Source: VXOZ01 sp965220045 (GTDB lineage: Bacteria; Chloroflexota; UBA11872; VXOZ01). From it: a stretch of 64,000 bases of DNA. How positions within the stretch are numbered: the stretch's first letter is position 1; every line of letters begins with the position of its first letter. Location: the NCBI GenBank assembly GCA_965220045.1, contig OZ244803.1, forward strand, positions 1,860,001 through 1,924,000, given 5' to 3'. The notes below the pieces were generated by a model. That model had not been told where the DNA came from. It saw only the letters and a list, made by a program, of their open reading frames with translations, and searched no databases. Of the stretch, positions 43,439-53,037 are shown one piece after another. The position numbers and the translations under genes were made by a program.

Positions 43439-46227
43439 GCGACCAGATGGAATCCGCGCCCCGTGACGGAGCGAGCTTTCGCGGGAATGACAGATCTTCG
43501 CAACCCGCCGCCTCAGAGAAAAACGGGCAATCCTCCGTTACCTTCTCCTTCAACGGCAGACCCATCGAGGCCTTACCGCAAGACACCGTTGCTTCCGCGC
43601 TCTACCGCTCCGGCCGGCGCACATTCAGCCGCAGCTTCAAGTACCATCGCCCGCGCGGCCTGCTGTGTGTCTCGGGCAGGTGTCCCAATTGCCTCATGAA
43701 CGTGGACGGCACGCCCAACGTACGCGCCTGCATGCAGCCGGTCCAAGACGGCATGGAGGTCACCCACCAGAACGCCAACCCATCTTTGGAAACCGACTTC
43801 ATGGCAATTGCCGAAAAGTTCTCGTGGGCGATGCCGGTGGGTTTCTACTACAAGACCTTCACCCATCCCTGGATGTGGCGCCTCGCCGAACCCTTCATCC
43901 GCCGCGCCGCCGGACTGGGCAAGATTAACAACGACCCGACTTCAGTCACAGATCATTCCTACGAGCACGTCTTCCTCCATACGACCACTACTGTGATTGG
44001 CGGCGGGCCGCACGGCATGCGAGCTGCATTGGAAGCGGCAGCTTCCGGCGACGAAATCGTCCTCATGGACGATCAGCCCGCATTGGGCGGCCACCTACGC
44101 TACGAGAGCTCGAATCTTGGCACTCCCGAATCTGCATCCCCTCCGGATACTCCCTTAAGCGGCCAACCACATGCAGATCTGGCCGATCTCGTAAAGAGTG
44201 TGCGCGAGACCCCAAACATCACCGTCTTGAGCAACGCTACCTGCTTTGGGCTCTACGAAGGCAACCTCGCAGCCGCCATGCACCGCAGTGGGGAATCGCC
44301 GGCAGCGCAGCGCCTCACTCAGTTGCGTACCGAGAACATCGTCATTGCCACCGGAGCTCACGAGATCCCGCTGCTCTTTGAAAACAACGATTTGCCGGGA
44401 GTCATGCTGAGTAGCGGCGCGTCACGTCTCATTGGGCTGCACGGCGTGAAGCCCGGGGAACGAGCGGTAGTAGTCGGCGCTGCGGAAGCTGCGGATTCCG
44501 TTGCCGCAGCACTAGAGGCGGCGGGAATTGAGATAGTCACAACTGTCTCACATGAGCAGGTCGTAAAGGCCGTCGGCAAGAAACACGTCTCTGCTCTGCA
44601 GACGAACGAACAGCGATTCGCTTGCGACCTCATCGTCATGTGCGGCGATTGGGTGCCGGATGCGGGGCTCGTTGCGCAAGCCGGCGGCACGGTGGGGTGG
44701 GACGAAGAACGTGCAGTATTCGTTGCCAGCGACTTGCCGGCAGGCGTCTCCGCGGTAGGCGCCGTTACCGGAGAGGGCCTGCCGCCTTCTATCGGCCTCT
44801 CCCAAAGTGCAAATGCCAATCCGAAGAAAGTCTTCGTGTGCCCCTGCGAAGATGTTTCGCTGCATGACCTTAGAACCGCAATCGACGAAGGCTTCGACCA
44901 TATTGAGACCCTTAAGCGGTACACAACGACGACGATGGGACCCTGCCAGGGCAAGATGTGCCACCAGGCAGCCATTGGCATCTGCGCCGAGAAGACAGGA
45001 CAGACCATCCAAGAAACGGGCAGAACGACCTCGCGGCCGCCGACGTCTCCCGTACCGCTCGGTGCCCTGGCCGGGCCGCACTTGCATCCGGTCAAACGCA
45101 CGCCGATGCACGCCAAGCACGACGAAATCGGCTGTGTCTGGATGGACATGGGCGAATGGAAACGCCCGCTCTACTATGGCACGCCGGACAACAAGCAGAA
45201 ATCGGTTGAACAAGAATACTGGGCGGTACGCCAGCGCGTCGGTCTGATCGATCTCAGCACCCTGGGCAAGCTCGACGTTGTCGGTAAGGACGCAGGGAAG
45301 CTTTTGGACAAGGTCTACACCAACCGCTTTTCCGACCTGCGTGTGGGCCGGGCGCTCTATGGCGTGATCTGCGATGAGGCCGGCATCATTCTCGACGACG
45401 GCACCGTCTCCCGTCTCGCCGAGGATCACTATTTTATCACGACCACTACTGGCAACATTGAGTTTGTCCAGGAGTGGCTGGAATGGTGGCTGGCGGGATC
45501 CGGCATGTGCGTGCACATTACCAATGTCACCGGCGGCATGGCAGCGGTGAACGTCGCCGGACCCAATGCCCGTGACACGCTCGCCAAACTCACCGAGCGT
45601 GACCTCGGCAACAAGCGTTTTGGCTATATGCGCTGCCGTAAAGCCGACGTGGCCGGCGTCCCCAGCCTGATGCTGCGCATCGGTTTTGTCGGCGAGACTG
45701 GCTGGGAAATCCACTATCCGGCGGAATACGGCGAACACGTCTGGGATGCCATCATGGAGGCCGGCGCGGAATTCGACATACGGCCCTTCGGCGTGGAAAC
45801 GCAGCGTGTGCTCAGACTGGAAAAGAAGCACGTAATCGTCAGCGTCGATACCGACGCCACGAGCAACCCTATCGAGTCCGATCTGGCCTGGGTGGCAAAG
45901 CTGGACAAAGACGACTTCATCGGCAAGGCAGCCATCAGCCGCGCCCAGGGTCGTGCTCCCCGGGAGAAGCTGGTGGGATTCATCATGGATGAGAACGTGC
46001 TGCCGCCGGACGGCTGCGTGATCATTGCCGACGGCCAACCGGCGGGGCGCATTACGAGCGTGCGCCATTCGCCGGTGAATAAGAAGATCATTGGCTTGGC
46101 CTGGGTTGCCGCAGGACTTGCGGTTTCCGGCCAGACCATTGCTATGCGCGTCGACGGCAATCCGGTAACGGCCAAGATTGTAGACGAACCGTTTTACGAT
46201 CCCGCACAGGCGCGGCTACGCCAGTAA
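43435..46227 (+). CDS. mgdC: Alpha subunit of sarcosine oxidase-like / N-methylglutamate dehydrogenase (SoxA/MgdC)
   Basis: A 930-residue protein starting at GTG, which overlaps the mgdB stop. Domain order: a 2Fe-2S-type domain with Cys78, 83, 86 and 99 (CVSGRCPNC onward); a nucleotide-binding domain (VIGGGPHGMRAALEAA, about 177-190); a BFD-like region (CPCEDV, CQGKMC); and a GcvT-type tetrahydrofolate domain from ~560 (LDKVYTNRFSDLRVGRALYG, IGFVGETGWEIHYPAEY). This is the alpha subunit of heterotetrameric sarcosine oxidase and of MgdABCD. The THF domain captures the demethylated C1 unit. Residues 6-22 look like a translated repeat element (see finding). Confidence 0.86.
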   Translation: MSDQMESAPRDGASFRGNDRSSQPAASEKNGQSSVTFSFNGRPIEALPQDTVASALYRSGRRTFSRSFKYHRPRGLLCVSGRCPNCLMNVDGTPNVRACMQPVQDGMEVTHQNANPSLETDFMAIAEKFSWAMPVGFYYKTFTHPWMWRLAEPFIRRAAGLGKINNDPTSVTDHSYEHVFLHTTTTVIGGGPHGMRAALEAAASGDEIVLMDDQPALGGHLRYESSNLGTPESASPPDTPLSGQPHADLADLVKSVRETPNITVLSNATCFGLYEGNLAAAMHRSGESPAAQRLTQLRTENIVIATGAHEIPLLFENNDLPGVMLSSGASRLIGLHGVKPGERAVVVGAAEAADSVAAALEAAGIEIVTTVSHEQVVKAVGKKHVSALQTNEQRFACDLIVMCGDWVPDAGLVAQAGGTVGWDEERAVFVASDLPAGVSAVGAVTGEGLPPSIGLSQSANANPKKVFVCPCEDVSLHDLRTAIDEGFDHIETLKRYTTTTMGPCQGKMCHQAAIGICAEKTGQTIQETGRTTSRPPTSPVPLGALAGPHLHPVKRTPMHAKHDEIGCVWMDMGEWKRPLYYGTPDNKQKSVEQEYWAVRQRVGLIDLSTLGKLDVVGKDAGKLLDKVYTNRFSDLRVGRALYGVICDEAGIILDDGTVSRLAEDHYFITTTTGNIEFVQEWLEWWLAGSGMCVHITNVTGGMAAVNVAGPNARDTLAKLTERDLGNKRFGYMRCRKADVAGVPSLMLRIGFVGETGWEIHYPAEYGEHVWDAIMEAGAEFDIRPFGVETQRVLRLEKKHVIVSVDTDATSNPIESDLAWVAKLDKDDFIGKAAISRAQGRAPREKLVGFIMDENVLPPDGCVIIADGQPAGRITSVRHSPVNKKIIGLAWVAAGLAVSGQTIAMRVDGNPVTAKIVDEPFYDPAQARLRQ

Positions 46228-46235
46228 GAATATCG

Positions 46236-46910
46236 ATGCAAGCACCGCTCAGACAATCCCCGCTCTACCGCGTTCTCAGCCAGCAGGGAGCTTCGTTTGA
46301 CGCCTACCATGGCTGGCGGATGGCCGCGCGCTTCACCTCGCAAGTCGAAGAGGAGGGGGTCCTCAAGTCAGCCGTTGGAATTTCAGACGTTAGTTGGCTG
46401 GGCAAGCTGGAACTCAAGGGCTCCCAGGAAGATCTAGACGCCCTCACCGTCACCGAAGGCCAGATTTGGAGACTGGCGCGCGGCCATCATATCGTTGCCT
46501 GTGCTCCGGCGCGCAGTCACGACATTATCCAGTCGGTTGAGCGGCAGTCTGCAGAACGCGCAGCCGGCAGCGCAACTGTAGCGCGCTGTGTGCACATCAT
46601 TGATGTCACCTCCACCTTCGCCGGGATACTCCTCGCGGGTCCCCGGAGCCGGGACGCGCTGCAACGGCTCACAGCGCCAGATGTCTCCGATTCCGCCTTT
46701 GCAAACGGTGCATGCCTTAGCGCCAAGGTCGCCGGTCTGCACACACGGATTGTGCGGGATGATCTTGACGAAACCCTTGCCTTCTGGCTGTTCGTGGGCA
46801 CCGAATACGCTGTGTACGCTTGGGAAGCCATCACGCACGCCGGCGTCCAGTTCGGCATGGCGCCCGTGGGCTACGAAGCCGTGCAAGGAATGCGGAGAAG
46901 CGATCGATGA
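46236..46910 (+). CDS. mgdD: Gamma subunit of sarcosine oxidase-like enzyme (SoxG/MgdD)
   Basis: A 224-residue protein with the GcvT-like fold of sarcosine oxidase gamma: SPLYRVLSQQGASFDAYHG, VGISDVSWLGKLELKG, VARCVHIIDVTSTFAGILLAG (core part of this), and a C-terminal QFGMAPVGYEAVQGMR. It is shorter than SoxA's THF domain and lacks most folate contacts, so it is structural, helping form the tunnel for the C1 intermediate. It is 8 bp after mgdC and overlaps mgdA by 4 bp. Confidence 0.82.
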   Translation: MQAPLRQSPLYRVLSQQGASFDAYHGWRMAARFTSQVEEEGVLKSAVGISDVSWLGKLELKGSQEDLDALTVTEGQIWRLARGHHIVACAPARSHDIIQSVERQSAERAAGSATVARCVHIIDVTSTFAGILLAGPRSRDALQRLTAPDVSDSAFANGACLSAKVAGLHTRIVRDDLDETLAFWLFVGTEYAVYAWEAITHAGVQFGMAPVGYEAVQGMRRSDR

Positions 46911-48172
46911 TCCAGTTGTTTCGCAAAGAACGCATGTGGCGCACGCATGAACTCAAGCGGAGCTACGACGTCGTCATCATCGGCGCGGGCGTGCACGGTC
47001 TGGCCACGGCGTACTACCTAGGCAAGGACCACGGCATCACCAACGTGGCGGTACTGGAGAAACGCTACCTCGGCGCCGGCAACTCCGGCCGCAACACCGC
47101 CATCATCCGTGCCAACTACCGCACGCCGGAGGGCGTGCCCTTCTTTGCGCGCTCGCTAGAGCTCTATGAAGACCTCTCGCGCGAACTGGAATGGAACCTG
47201 CTCTTCAACCAATGCGGGCACTTGACCCTCGCCCATACCGATTCCTCAGTTGACGGCTTGCGCGTACGGGCCGAGACTAACCAGATCATGGGCGTCGACA
47301 GCCGCGTGATTTATCCGGAAGAGATCCAGAAGCTTGTCCCGGCACTCGACACGAGCGACCGTCCGCGCTTGCCTGTAATGGCGGCGCTCTATCATCCGCC
47401 GGGCGGCATTATTCGTCACGATGCCGTCGTTTGGGGCTACGCGCGAGCCTGCGACCGGATGGGGATAGAGATCCACCCATTTACGGAGGCGACCGCAATC
47501 GGCATCGATGGTTCGACCGCGCATGGCGAAGGCAACACTGCGCCGGGCATCGACACGCCTCACGGCAAGATGACAAGCGTTGAGACCACATCCGGCAGCA
47601 TCGCAACGGAAACGGTCGTGAACTGCGCTGCGGGATGGGCGACGGTAGTTTCGCAAATGGCCGGAGTCGCGCTGCCGATCGTGACACAACCCCTGCAGGC
47701 CTGCGTCACCGAGCCGCTCAAGCCGTTTCTCGATAAAGTTATTGTCTCGGCAAACCTCCACGTCTACATCAGCCAAACCGACCGGGGCGACTGCGTCATG
47801 GGCGCGGAGGTCGATTCGTTGCAGTCGTATAGCATGCAGGGCACGCTACCGACGCTCGAACAGATGGCGACCTACACCTTGGAGCTCTTTCCGCAGTTGC
47901 ACAACGTAAGCGTGCTGCGCCAGTGGGCGGGTATCTGTGACATGACTCCCGATTTCTCGCCCATCATTGGGGCGGTGGAAGGTCTCGAAGGCTATCACCT
48001 GGACGTGGGTTGGGGCACGTACGGCTTCAAGGCCGGCCCTGTCGCCGGTAAGTACCTGGCCGAACTCATCGCGACCGGCGAGACCCCCAAGCTCATCGAG
48101 CCATTTAGACTGTCGCGTTTCCGCGAAGAGGAATTAGTCGGCGAAAAAGCCGCAGCGGCAGTCTCGCATTAG
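46907..48172 (+). CDS. mgdA: Beta subunit of sarcosine oxidase-like / N-methylglutamate dehydrogenase (SoxB/MgdA)
   Basis: A 421-residue flavoprotein. The start at 46907 is chosen from the ATGA overlap with mgdD; a longer frame lacks a ribosome-binding site. The FAD motif VVIIGAGVHGLATAYYLG lies near residue 20, and a covalent-flavin-type region LGAGNSGRNTAIIRANYRTP follows. C-terminally GWGTYGFKAGPVAGKYLAEL gives the family's second FAD contact. This subunit oxidises the N-methyl amino acid. Sarcosine and N-methylglutamate are both possible substrates; adjacency to the MgsABC-like genes and the ligase gene favours N-methylglutamate. Confidence 0.86.
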   Translation: MIQLFRKERMWRTHELKRSYDVVIIGAGVHGLATAYYLGKDHGITNVAVLEKRYLGAGNSGRNTAIIRANYRTPEGVPFFARSLELYEDLSRELEWNLLFNQCGHLTLAHTDSSVDGLRVRAETNQIMGVDSRVIYPEEIQKLVPALDTSDRPRLPVMAALYHPPGGIIRHDAVVWGYARACDRMGIEIHPFTEATAIGIDGSTAHGEGNTAPGIDTPHGKMTSVETTSGSIATETVVNCAAGWATVVSQMAGVALPIVTQPLQACVTEPLKPFLDKVIVSANLHVYISQTDRGDCVMGAEVDSLQSYSMQGTLPTLEQMATYTLELFPQLHNVSVLRQWAGICDMTPDFSPIIGAVEGLEGYHLDVGWGTYGFKAGPVAGKYLAELIATGETPKLIEPFRLSRFREEELVGEKAAAAVSH

Positions 48173-48221
48173 CATGCGCTCCACTTGTGTATGATATATG
48201 CAGCCAGCGGCGCTCCCGGCC

Positions 48222-48256
48222 CGTCATTCCGGCGAAAGCCGCAATCCAGCGATGGG
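48222..48256. repeat. REP-like repeat upstream of the ligase gene
   Basis: GTCATTCCGGCGAAAGCCGCAATCCAGCG (positions 48222-48250) matches the GTCATTCC-type element common in this window. It lies in the 152-bp gap between mgdA and the ligase gene. Confidence 0.55.
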
Positions 48257-48324
48257 TGAGGAGAAGCCGTACATCTGCATTAACTGAGATCGAGAACGGT
48301 AATTGCACACAAGGAGGTACACCC

Positions 48325-49659
48325 ATGACACTCGACGAGGTCAAGTCTCTAATCGCAGAGCGCGGCATCAATTTCTTTCTCTGTTCGTACGTGGAGATGA
48401 GCGGCGCGCCTAAGGCCAAGTTGATTCCCGCCACACACATCGATGACATGGCGGAGGGCAGCGCCGGCTTTGCCGGGTTTGCCGCGGGCGATATGGGCCA
48501 GAGCCCCCACGATCCCGATATGCTGTGCCATCCGGACTTCAATTCGACGCTCGTCCTGCCGTGGCGGCAGGACACTGCGTGGGTATCGGGCAACATCCAC
48601 GTCAATGACGTGCCCTGGCATTACGGCCCGCGCACCATCTTACAGCAGCAGTTGGCGAAAGCGGAGCAGGCGGGCTATCTCATGAACGTGGGCACCGAAG
48701 CCGAGTTCATGTTGCTCAAGCAGGATGAGAATGGCGGACTTGCGCCGTGGGACGCCCTCGATACGCTCGACAAGCCTTGCTACGACGTGCGTGCCCTCTA
48801 TCGGAATCTCGACGTCATCACGACCCTGGTCGGCTACATGCAGGACTTGGGCTGGGAGCCGTATGCGTCCGACCATGAAGACGCCACTTGCCAGTTCGAG
48901 CTCAACTGGCTTTACTCGGATGCACTCACCACCGCCGACCGCCACACCTTCTTCCGCTGGATGGTCAAGACGGTCGCCGAGGAGCACGGCCTTACGGCCA
49001 CGTTTATGCCCAAGCCCTTCCAAAACCTCACCGGCAACGGCGCCCACTGCCACGTGAGCCTCTGGGACAACGACAACACGACGAACCTCTTCCTCGACGA
49101 GGACGATGATAACGGCCTCTCCCAGCTTGCGTACTGGTTTACCGGCGGCGTCCTGCACCACGCCCGCGCGCTCACGGCGGTTACGTGCCCCATCGTCAAT
49201 AGCTACAAACGCCTCATTCGCGGCCAGCCGCGATCAGGCGCTTCCTGGGCGCCGGTATACGGCACCTACGGCGGCTCCAACCGCACCCAGATGATCCGCA
49301 TCCCCGATCCGGGACGCATCGAGAACCGCATCGTGGACGGCGCCACGAATCCGTATTTGGCATATACCGTTTTGCTTGCCGCGGGCCTCGACGGCATCGC
49401 CAACCAGATGGACCCCGGCGTGCGCAACGACGACAACCTCTACGAACTGGATGAAGACGAACTCCGCCGCCGCGGCATCACGTTCCTGCCCACCAGCCTC
49501 CCCGAGGCGCTCGACGAACTCGACAAGGACGACGTGCTCAAGGAAGCGCTGGGCCGCGAATACGCTGACTACTTCATCGAGGTCAAGCGCGAAGAGTGGA
49601 ACCGCTACCACCTGAGCGTGAGCCAGTGGGAGCTGGATAACTACATCGGCGTGTTCTAA
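48325..49659 (+). CDS. gmaS: Gamma-glutamylmethylamide synthetase / GlnT-type glutamine synthetase (GmaS)
   Basis: A 444-residue ligase of the GmaS/GlnT branch of glutamine synthetases. The start at 48325 is chosen for its perfect AAGGAGG. Motifs: FLCSYVEMSGAPKAKLIP, GFAGFAAGDMGQSP, VGTEAEFML, DHEDATCQFELNW (GS proper has HHE.A..GQ.E), GNGAHCHVSLWDND, NSYKRLIRGQPRSGASWAPV and RIENRIVDGATNPYLAYTV. GmaS joins methylamine to glutamate using ATP. The D-H-E-D-A pattern and the mgs/mgd neighbours support GmaS. A GlnT-type role in ammonium assimilation cannot be excluded. Confidence 0.82.
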   Translation: MTLDEVKSLIAERGINFFLCSYVEMSGAPKAKLIPATHIDDMAEGSAGFAGFAAGDMGQSPHDPDMLCHPDFNSTLVLPWRQDTAWVSGNIHVNDVPWHYGPRTILQQQLAKAEQAGYLMNVGTEAEFMLLKQDENGGLAPWDALDTLDKPCYDVRALYRNLDVITTLVGYMQDLGWEPYASDHEDATCQFELNWLYSDALTTADRHTFFRWMVKTVAEEHGLTATFMPKPFQNLTGNGAHCHVSLWDNDNTTNLFLDEDDDNGLSQLAYWFTGGVLHHARALTAVTCPIVNSYKRLIRGQPRSGASWAPVYGTYGGSNRTQMIRIPDPGRIENRIVDGATNPYLAYTVLLAAGLDGIANQMDPGVRNDDNLYELDEDELRRRGITFLPTSLPEALDELDKDDVLKEALGREYADYFIEVKREEWNRYHLSVSQWELDNYIGVF

Positions 49660-50147
49660 TCACCTGTGCCGTGTTGCCTAGCATTCAATCGGCTCCACCT
49701 CTGCCCTTCACACCGCGCGCAACAATTGGTCTTGGGTTCAGCCGTGTAAGTTTGGAAACTCTTGGCTTTCAAGCTCGCCGTTTCGCTGGGTCCGAATTCA
49801 CGTAGGGGCGTCCCTTGTGGGCGCCCTCCCTGGACGATGCACTGCGTACACGCTGCCAATCGGGCCTCTCCGCCAGTTCTGATTGCATGTGCTTGGCAGG
49901 AAAAGTCTGGCCGATCATTCAAGAAACTTTGTCCACCTCATTACTCATTGGAGACTTGCCTGCTGTTTGACTAAGGCGTGAGCCCTCCGAGACAATGCGT
50001 TCAAATAGGCCGTGGATTGACGAGTGTCAAGCCACGGCTTGTCTTTGAGATAGATCAGCATGAATTGTCAATTCAATGAAGATATACTTCAAGTAGCCCT
50101 TTGAGGCTAGCATTGAACGACTCGGTGAAGTCATTACGCAGGAGGAC
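49660..50147. other. Intergenic region with REP-like element
   Basis: 488 bp after the ligase gene with no supported gene. A hairpin-forming AGGGGCGTCCCTTGTGGGCG element at 49803-49826 is a repeat type seen often in Chloroflexota-like genomes (from memory). Confidence 0.5.
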
Positions 50148-51311
50148 ATGATGGCGCGATACCACGATGCAGATTCCGGCATTACGCTGGATAACGAATT
50201 TGAATGTGCCAGCGCGCGGGAATTCAGCAAGATCGGCGCTGGACACTTCCAAGTCGAGTTACTTATAGAAAACTACAATCCGGAATATCCAGTTGTCTGG
50301 GAGTACATGTTCTGCTTCCGGGTGCGCTCGCAATCAGAGCAGGCACAAACGGTGACATTCCGCGTCATGAAGGGGCGCGGCGGCATCAGTTACCTGGACG
50401 GACCGCACTTCGCCAATCGCAACGGCAAGTGGGACCTCGTGCCCCGTTCTCAAACGCACATGACTAACGATTACGTCGAGGTCACCCTTGACGTTGCCGC
50501 AGGCGACGAATTCCTACTTGGCAACCATCCCTTCCCCACCCCGGCAGAAGTAGAGACAGCAGTGCACGCTACCGCAGCGGCGTTGGACGACTTTTCCGTG
50601 CACGAATTCGGTCGCACGCCGGAAGGACGTCCGCTGCTGGCGCTGGAAAGCCAACCCCGCGACAAGACGGTCATCGTCTTCGACACGATGCAACCGGCCG
50701 AACCCGGCGACGTGCCGATACTCTTCCTCGCCCACTGGCTGAGCAGCCGTTCCGCTGAAAGCGAGAAACTGCTGGAGGAGTACCAGTTTTGCCTCATGCC
50801 CTTGACAAACCCGGACGGAACCGCCCACGGCCACTCGGTGACGAATGCCGCCGGCGAGGTACCGCGCTGCCACTTTGAAGACGCGAAGCTAGGCAAGCCC
50901 GTACCCGCCGAAGCCGCTGTCACTTGGGACTACCTTGCCGGCAAGAGGCCCGCCATGTTCATCGAGTTCCACATTCACTACCTGGTGCACGCCGCGCACA
51001 AACTGGTCGGCGTCGCCGTGAACGAGCCCTCCGATGAGCGGGGCGTAGTGGCGTTGCCCGCGGCAACTGTACTCTGGGGCGAACTCCTCAAGCTCAATAG
51101 CAACTGGCGGGCGCGCCTCATAGAAGCCGAAAGCGATACGTTCCGCAATGCCCTGGATGGAACGTTGGCGCGCGACTTCGGCACTTTTGCTTATGTCTAC
51201 CAAATCTATGCCCCTACCGTGGAGGCCGCCTGCGCCCATGCCGTGGACGTAGTGCGCGCGACGGTCAACGGAGCCCAGGCTGCCGCTTCACTCAACCTTC
51301 GCAATGCTTGA
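50148..51311 (+). CDS. M14 zinc carboxypeptidase-like protein, zinc site altered
   Basis: A 387-residue protein resembling AGBL/cytosolic carboxypeptidase-type M14 enzymes. It has an N-terminal beta domain (about 1-130) and a C-terminal peptidase-like domain with LMPLTNPDGTAHGHSVTNAAG (the NPDG motif at 221-224) and IEFHIHYLVHA (His275/277). The first zinc motif, normally HxxE, reads QPAE (Gln182, Glu185), so one zinc ligand is missing. It may be inactive, use another metal arrangement, or bind a C-terminal peptide without cleaving it. It has no signal peptide. Start uncertain between the two leading Met codons. Confidence 0.68.
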   Translation: MMARYHDADSGITLDNEFECASAREFSKIGAGHFQVELLIENYNPEYPVVWEYMFCFRVRSQSEQAQTVTFRVMKGRGGISYLDGPHFANRNGKWDLVPRSQTHMTNDYVEVTLDVAAGDEFLLGNHPFPTPAEVETAVHATAAALDDFSVHEFGRTPEGRPLLALESQPRDKTVIVFDTMQPAEPGDVPILFLAHWLSSRSAESEKLLEEYQFCLMPLTNPDGTAHGHSVTNAAGEVPRCHFEDAKLGKPVPAEAAVTWDYLAGKRPAMFIEFHIHYLVHAAHKLVGVAVNEPSDERGVVALPAATVLWGELLKLNSNWRARLIEAESDTFRNALDGTLARDFGTFAYVYQIYAPTVEAACAHAVDVVRATVNGAQAAASLNLRNA

Positions 51312-51556
51312 ATCGGTGGCGTGACAATGCTCAATTACGTGTGAATATGCTGCCTGTATGTATAGACAGGTATGCCTTGCTGATGTAACATTCAGTCAAG
51401 CGGTGTAATGCGCAAGGGAAAGTAGGGGAACACGGCTGCGATACCGCATCGTGTAGTACAAGAACAAGTCCAGAAGAGGAGCAAGCAACAGCAGCCTCGC
51501 ACCGTTTTCCCTAGACCAGGTTGCATCAGTGATACGACAGAGAAAGGACGAAAAGA

Positions 51557-52993
51557 ATGGCAATTCTCAATCGTCATCTCACACGCAGGAGCGTTCTCGC
51601 GGGAATCGGCGGATCGCTTGGCGTCTTGGCAGCCGCCGCGTGCGCGCAAGGGACTGCCACGCAGATGCCTGCCGAAGAGGAAAAGCCCGCGGAGGAGCCC
51701 AAGCAAGCTGAAGAAGCACCGGTGATGGAAATGGTCACGGTGCGCGCCGGTTGGATTTCCAATGACGCCGCGGTGATTGAGCCCTTCTACGGCGATCTGC
51801 TCGTCGCCAGCTTCGAAGAGGCGCACCCCAACATCAAGGTGGAATGGGAAGGCGCGCCCGCCAGAGAGCACCACGCCAAGCTCGCGACCCAGTTGGCGGC
51901 CAACGAAGCGCCGGACGTCTTTCACAGCGACGGTGTGCGTTACGCGCTCTTCCGCGACTCCGGCTACATCAACGACCTCGCACCCTATTTGCAGCGCGAT
52001 GCCGGTACCCTGCAAGGCGTCATCGGGCCCGAGTTTTTCCGCGATCCCGACGGCAGCACGTGGGGTATCTCAAGCAGTATCGGCGGCGTTGCCACGGCGT
52101 ATAACACCGCCCATTTCGATAAGTTCGGTGTGAACCGGCTGCCGGAGAACGGCATCAACTGGAATCCCACCGACGGCGGAGAGTTCCTGGAAATAGCGCA
52201 AGAGCTCACCCAGCGCGGCAGCACCGAGGCGGACCCGGTCTGGGGATTCTTCAACAATAAGCAGATTACCGGTGACGTGCTGAGCCTGCTTGTGCAGAAC
52301 GGTACGAACTTCCTCAGCGATGACTACCGCCGCTCGCGCATCCACGAGCCGGAATTCATGGAAGTGGTGGAATTCCTGCACAATCTGGAATTCAAGTGGC
52401 AGGTGTCGCCCAATCCCGAGCAAGTGGCTCTGCTGCTGGAGGCCATACCCGAAGGCCAGACCTACCACGCGCCGTTTGCCTTCCAACGGACCGCAATGAT
52501 GAACCTGCTGATGGGTCAGTCCGGCCGCTGGGGCGGTCCCGACCCTGAAAGCTTGCCGGTTGTGGCCGTGAAGTTCCTGAGCGGTCCCCAGAACGACAAG
52601 GTACCGAGCGGCGGCCGCGTGATGGAGCATTGGGGCAGTTCGCAACAACCCGATGAAGCGTGGGACCTCATGCGCTTCTTCCTGACCGACCACGAGGTGA
52701 ACATCGCGACATTTACAATTCTCAAGTCCGGTCTGCCGCCCAACACGAACTTCTGGGACGACGAACGTCTCTACGTGAAGGCCGGCCGTCCGCCGCGTGA
52801 AATTGAGGCCTACATGGCCACGCTGCGCGAGGGCAAGGGCTACTACTGGCAGGTGAATGGCGTCTGGAGCGCCTGGATCGGCGCGTACCGAACGGGTCAA
52901 AGAGCAATCTGGGCCGGTGAGGCCACGGTAGAGGAAGCCATGCAGCAAGCCAGCAAGGAGGCCCAAGCCGCGCTGGACGATTACTATGGTTAG
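51557..52993 (+). CDS. Extracellular solute-binding protein, Tat lipoprotein (paralogue A)
   Basis: A 478-residue lipoprotein with LTRRSVLAGIGG (twin Arg at 10-11) and AAAACA lipobox (Cys29), an acidic linker, then a family-1-like binding fold: WISNDAAVIEPFYGDLLV, APDVFHSDGVRYALF, SLLVQNGTNFLSDDYRRSRI and YYWQVNGVWSAWIGA. Close in sequence and layout to the 54894 protein, from which it is separated by the opposite-strand gene at 53164. The ligand is probably a sugar or polyol. No transporter membrane subunits adjoin. Confidence 0.89.
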   Translation: MAILNRHLTRRSVLAGIGGSLGVLAAAACAQGTATQMPAEEEKPAEEPKQAEEAPVMEMVTVRAGWISNDAAVIEPFYGDLLVASFEEAHPNIKVEWEGAPAREHHAKLATQLAANEAPDVFHSDGVRYALFRDSGYINDLAPYLQRDAGTLQGVIGPEFFRDPDGSTWGISSSIGGVATAYNTAHFDKFGVNRLPENGINWNPTDGGEFLEIAQELTQRGSTEADPVWGFFNNKQITGDVLSLLVQNGTNFLSDDYRRSRIHEPEFMEVVEFLHNLEFKWQVSPNPEQVALLLEAIPEGQTYHAPFAFQRTAMMNLLMGQSGRWGGPDPESLPVVAVKFLSGPQNDKVPSGGRVMEHWGSSQQPDEAWDLMRFFLTDHEVNIATFTILKSGLPPNTNFWDDERLYVKAGRPPREIEAYMATLREGKGYYWQVNGVWSAWIGAYRTGQRAIWAGEATVEEAMQQASKEAQAALDDYYG

Positions 52994-53037
52994 GCTGAAA
53001 TGCCGTCACGCGTCTCGAGACTAATGGAACCCAAACA

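Noticed and set aside
44548..46068. 506-codon minus-strand open frame opposite the SoxA/MgdC-like gene
   Set aside because: High-GC antisense shadow; no family resemblance, while the plus strand is fully explained.
52070..52966. 298-codon minus-strand open frame opposite the solute-binding protein
   Set aside because: Antisense shadow with no motifs.
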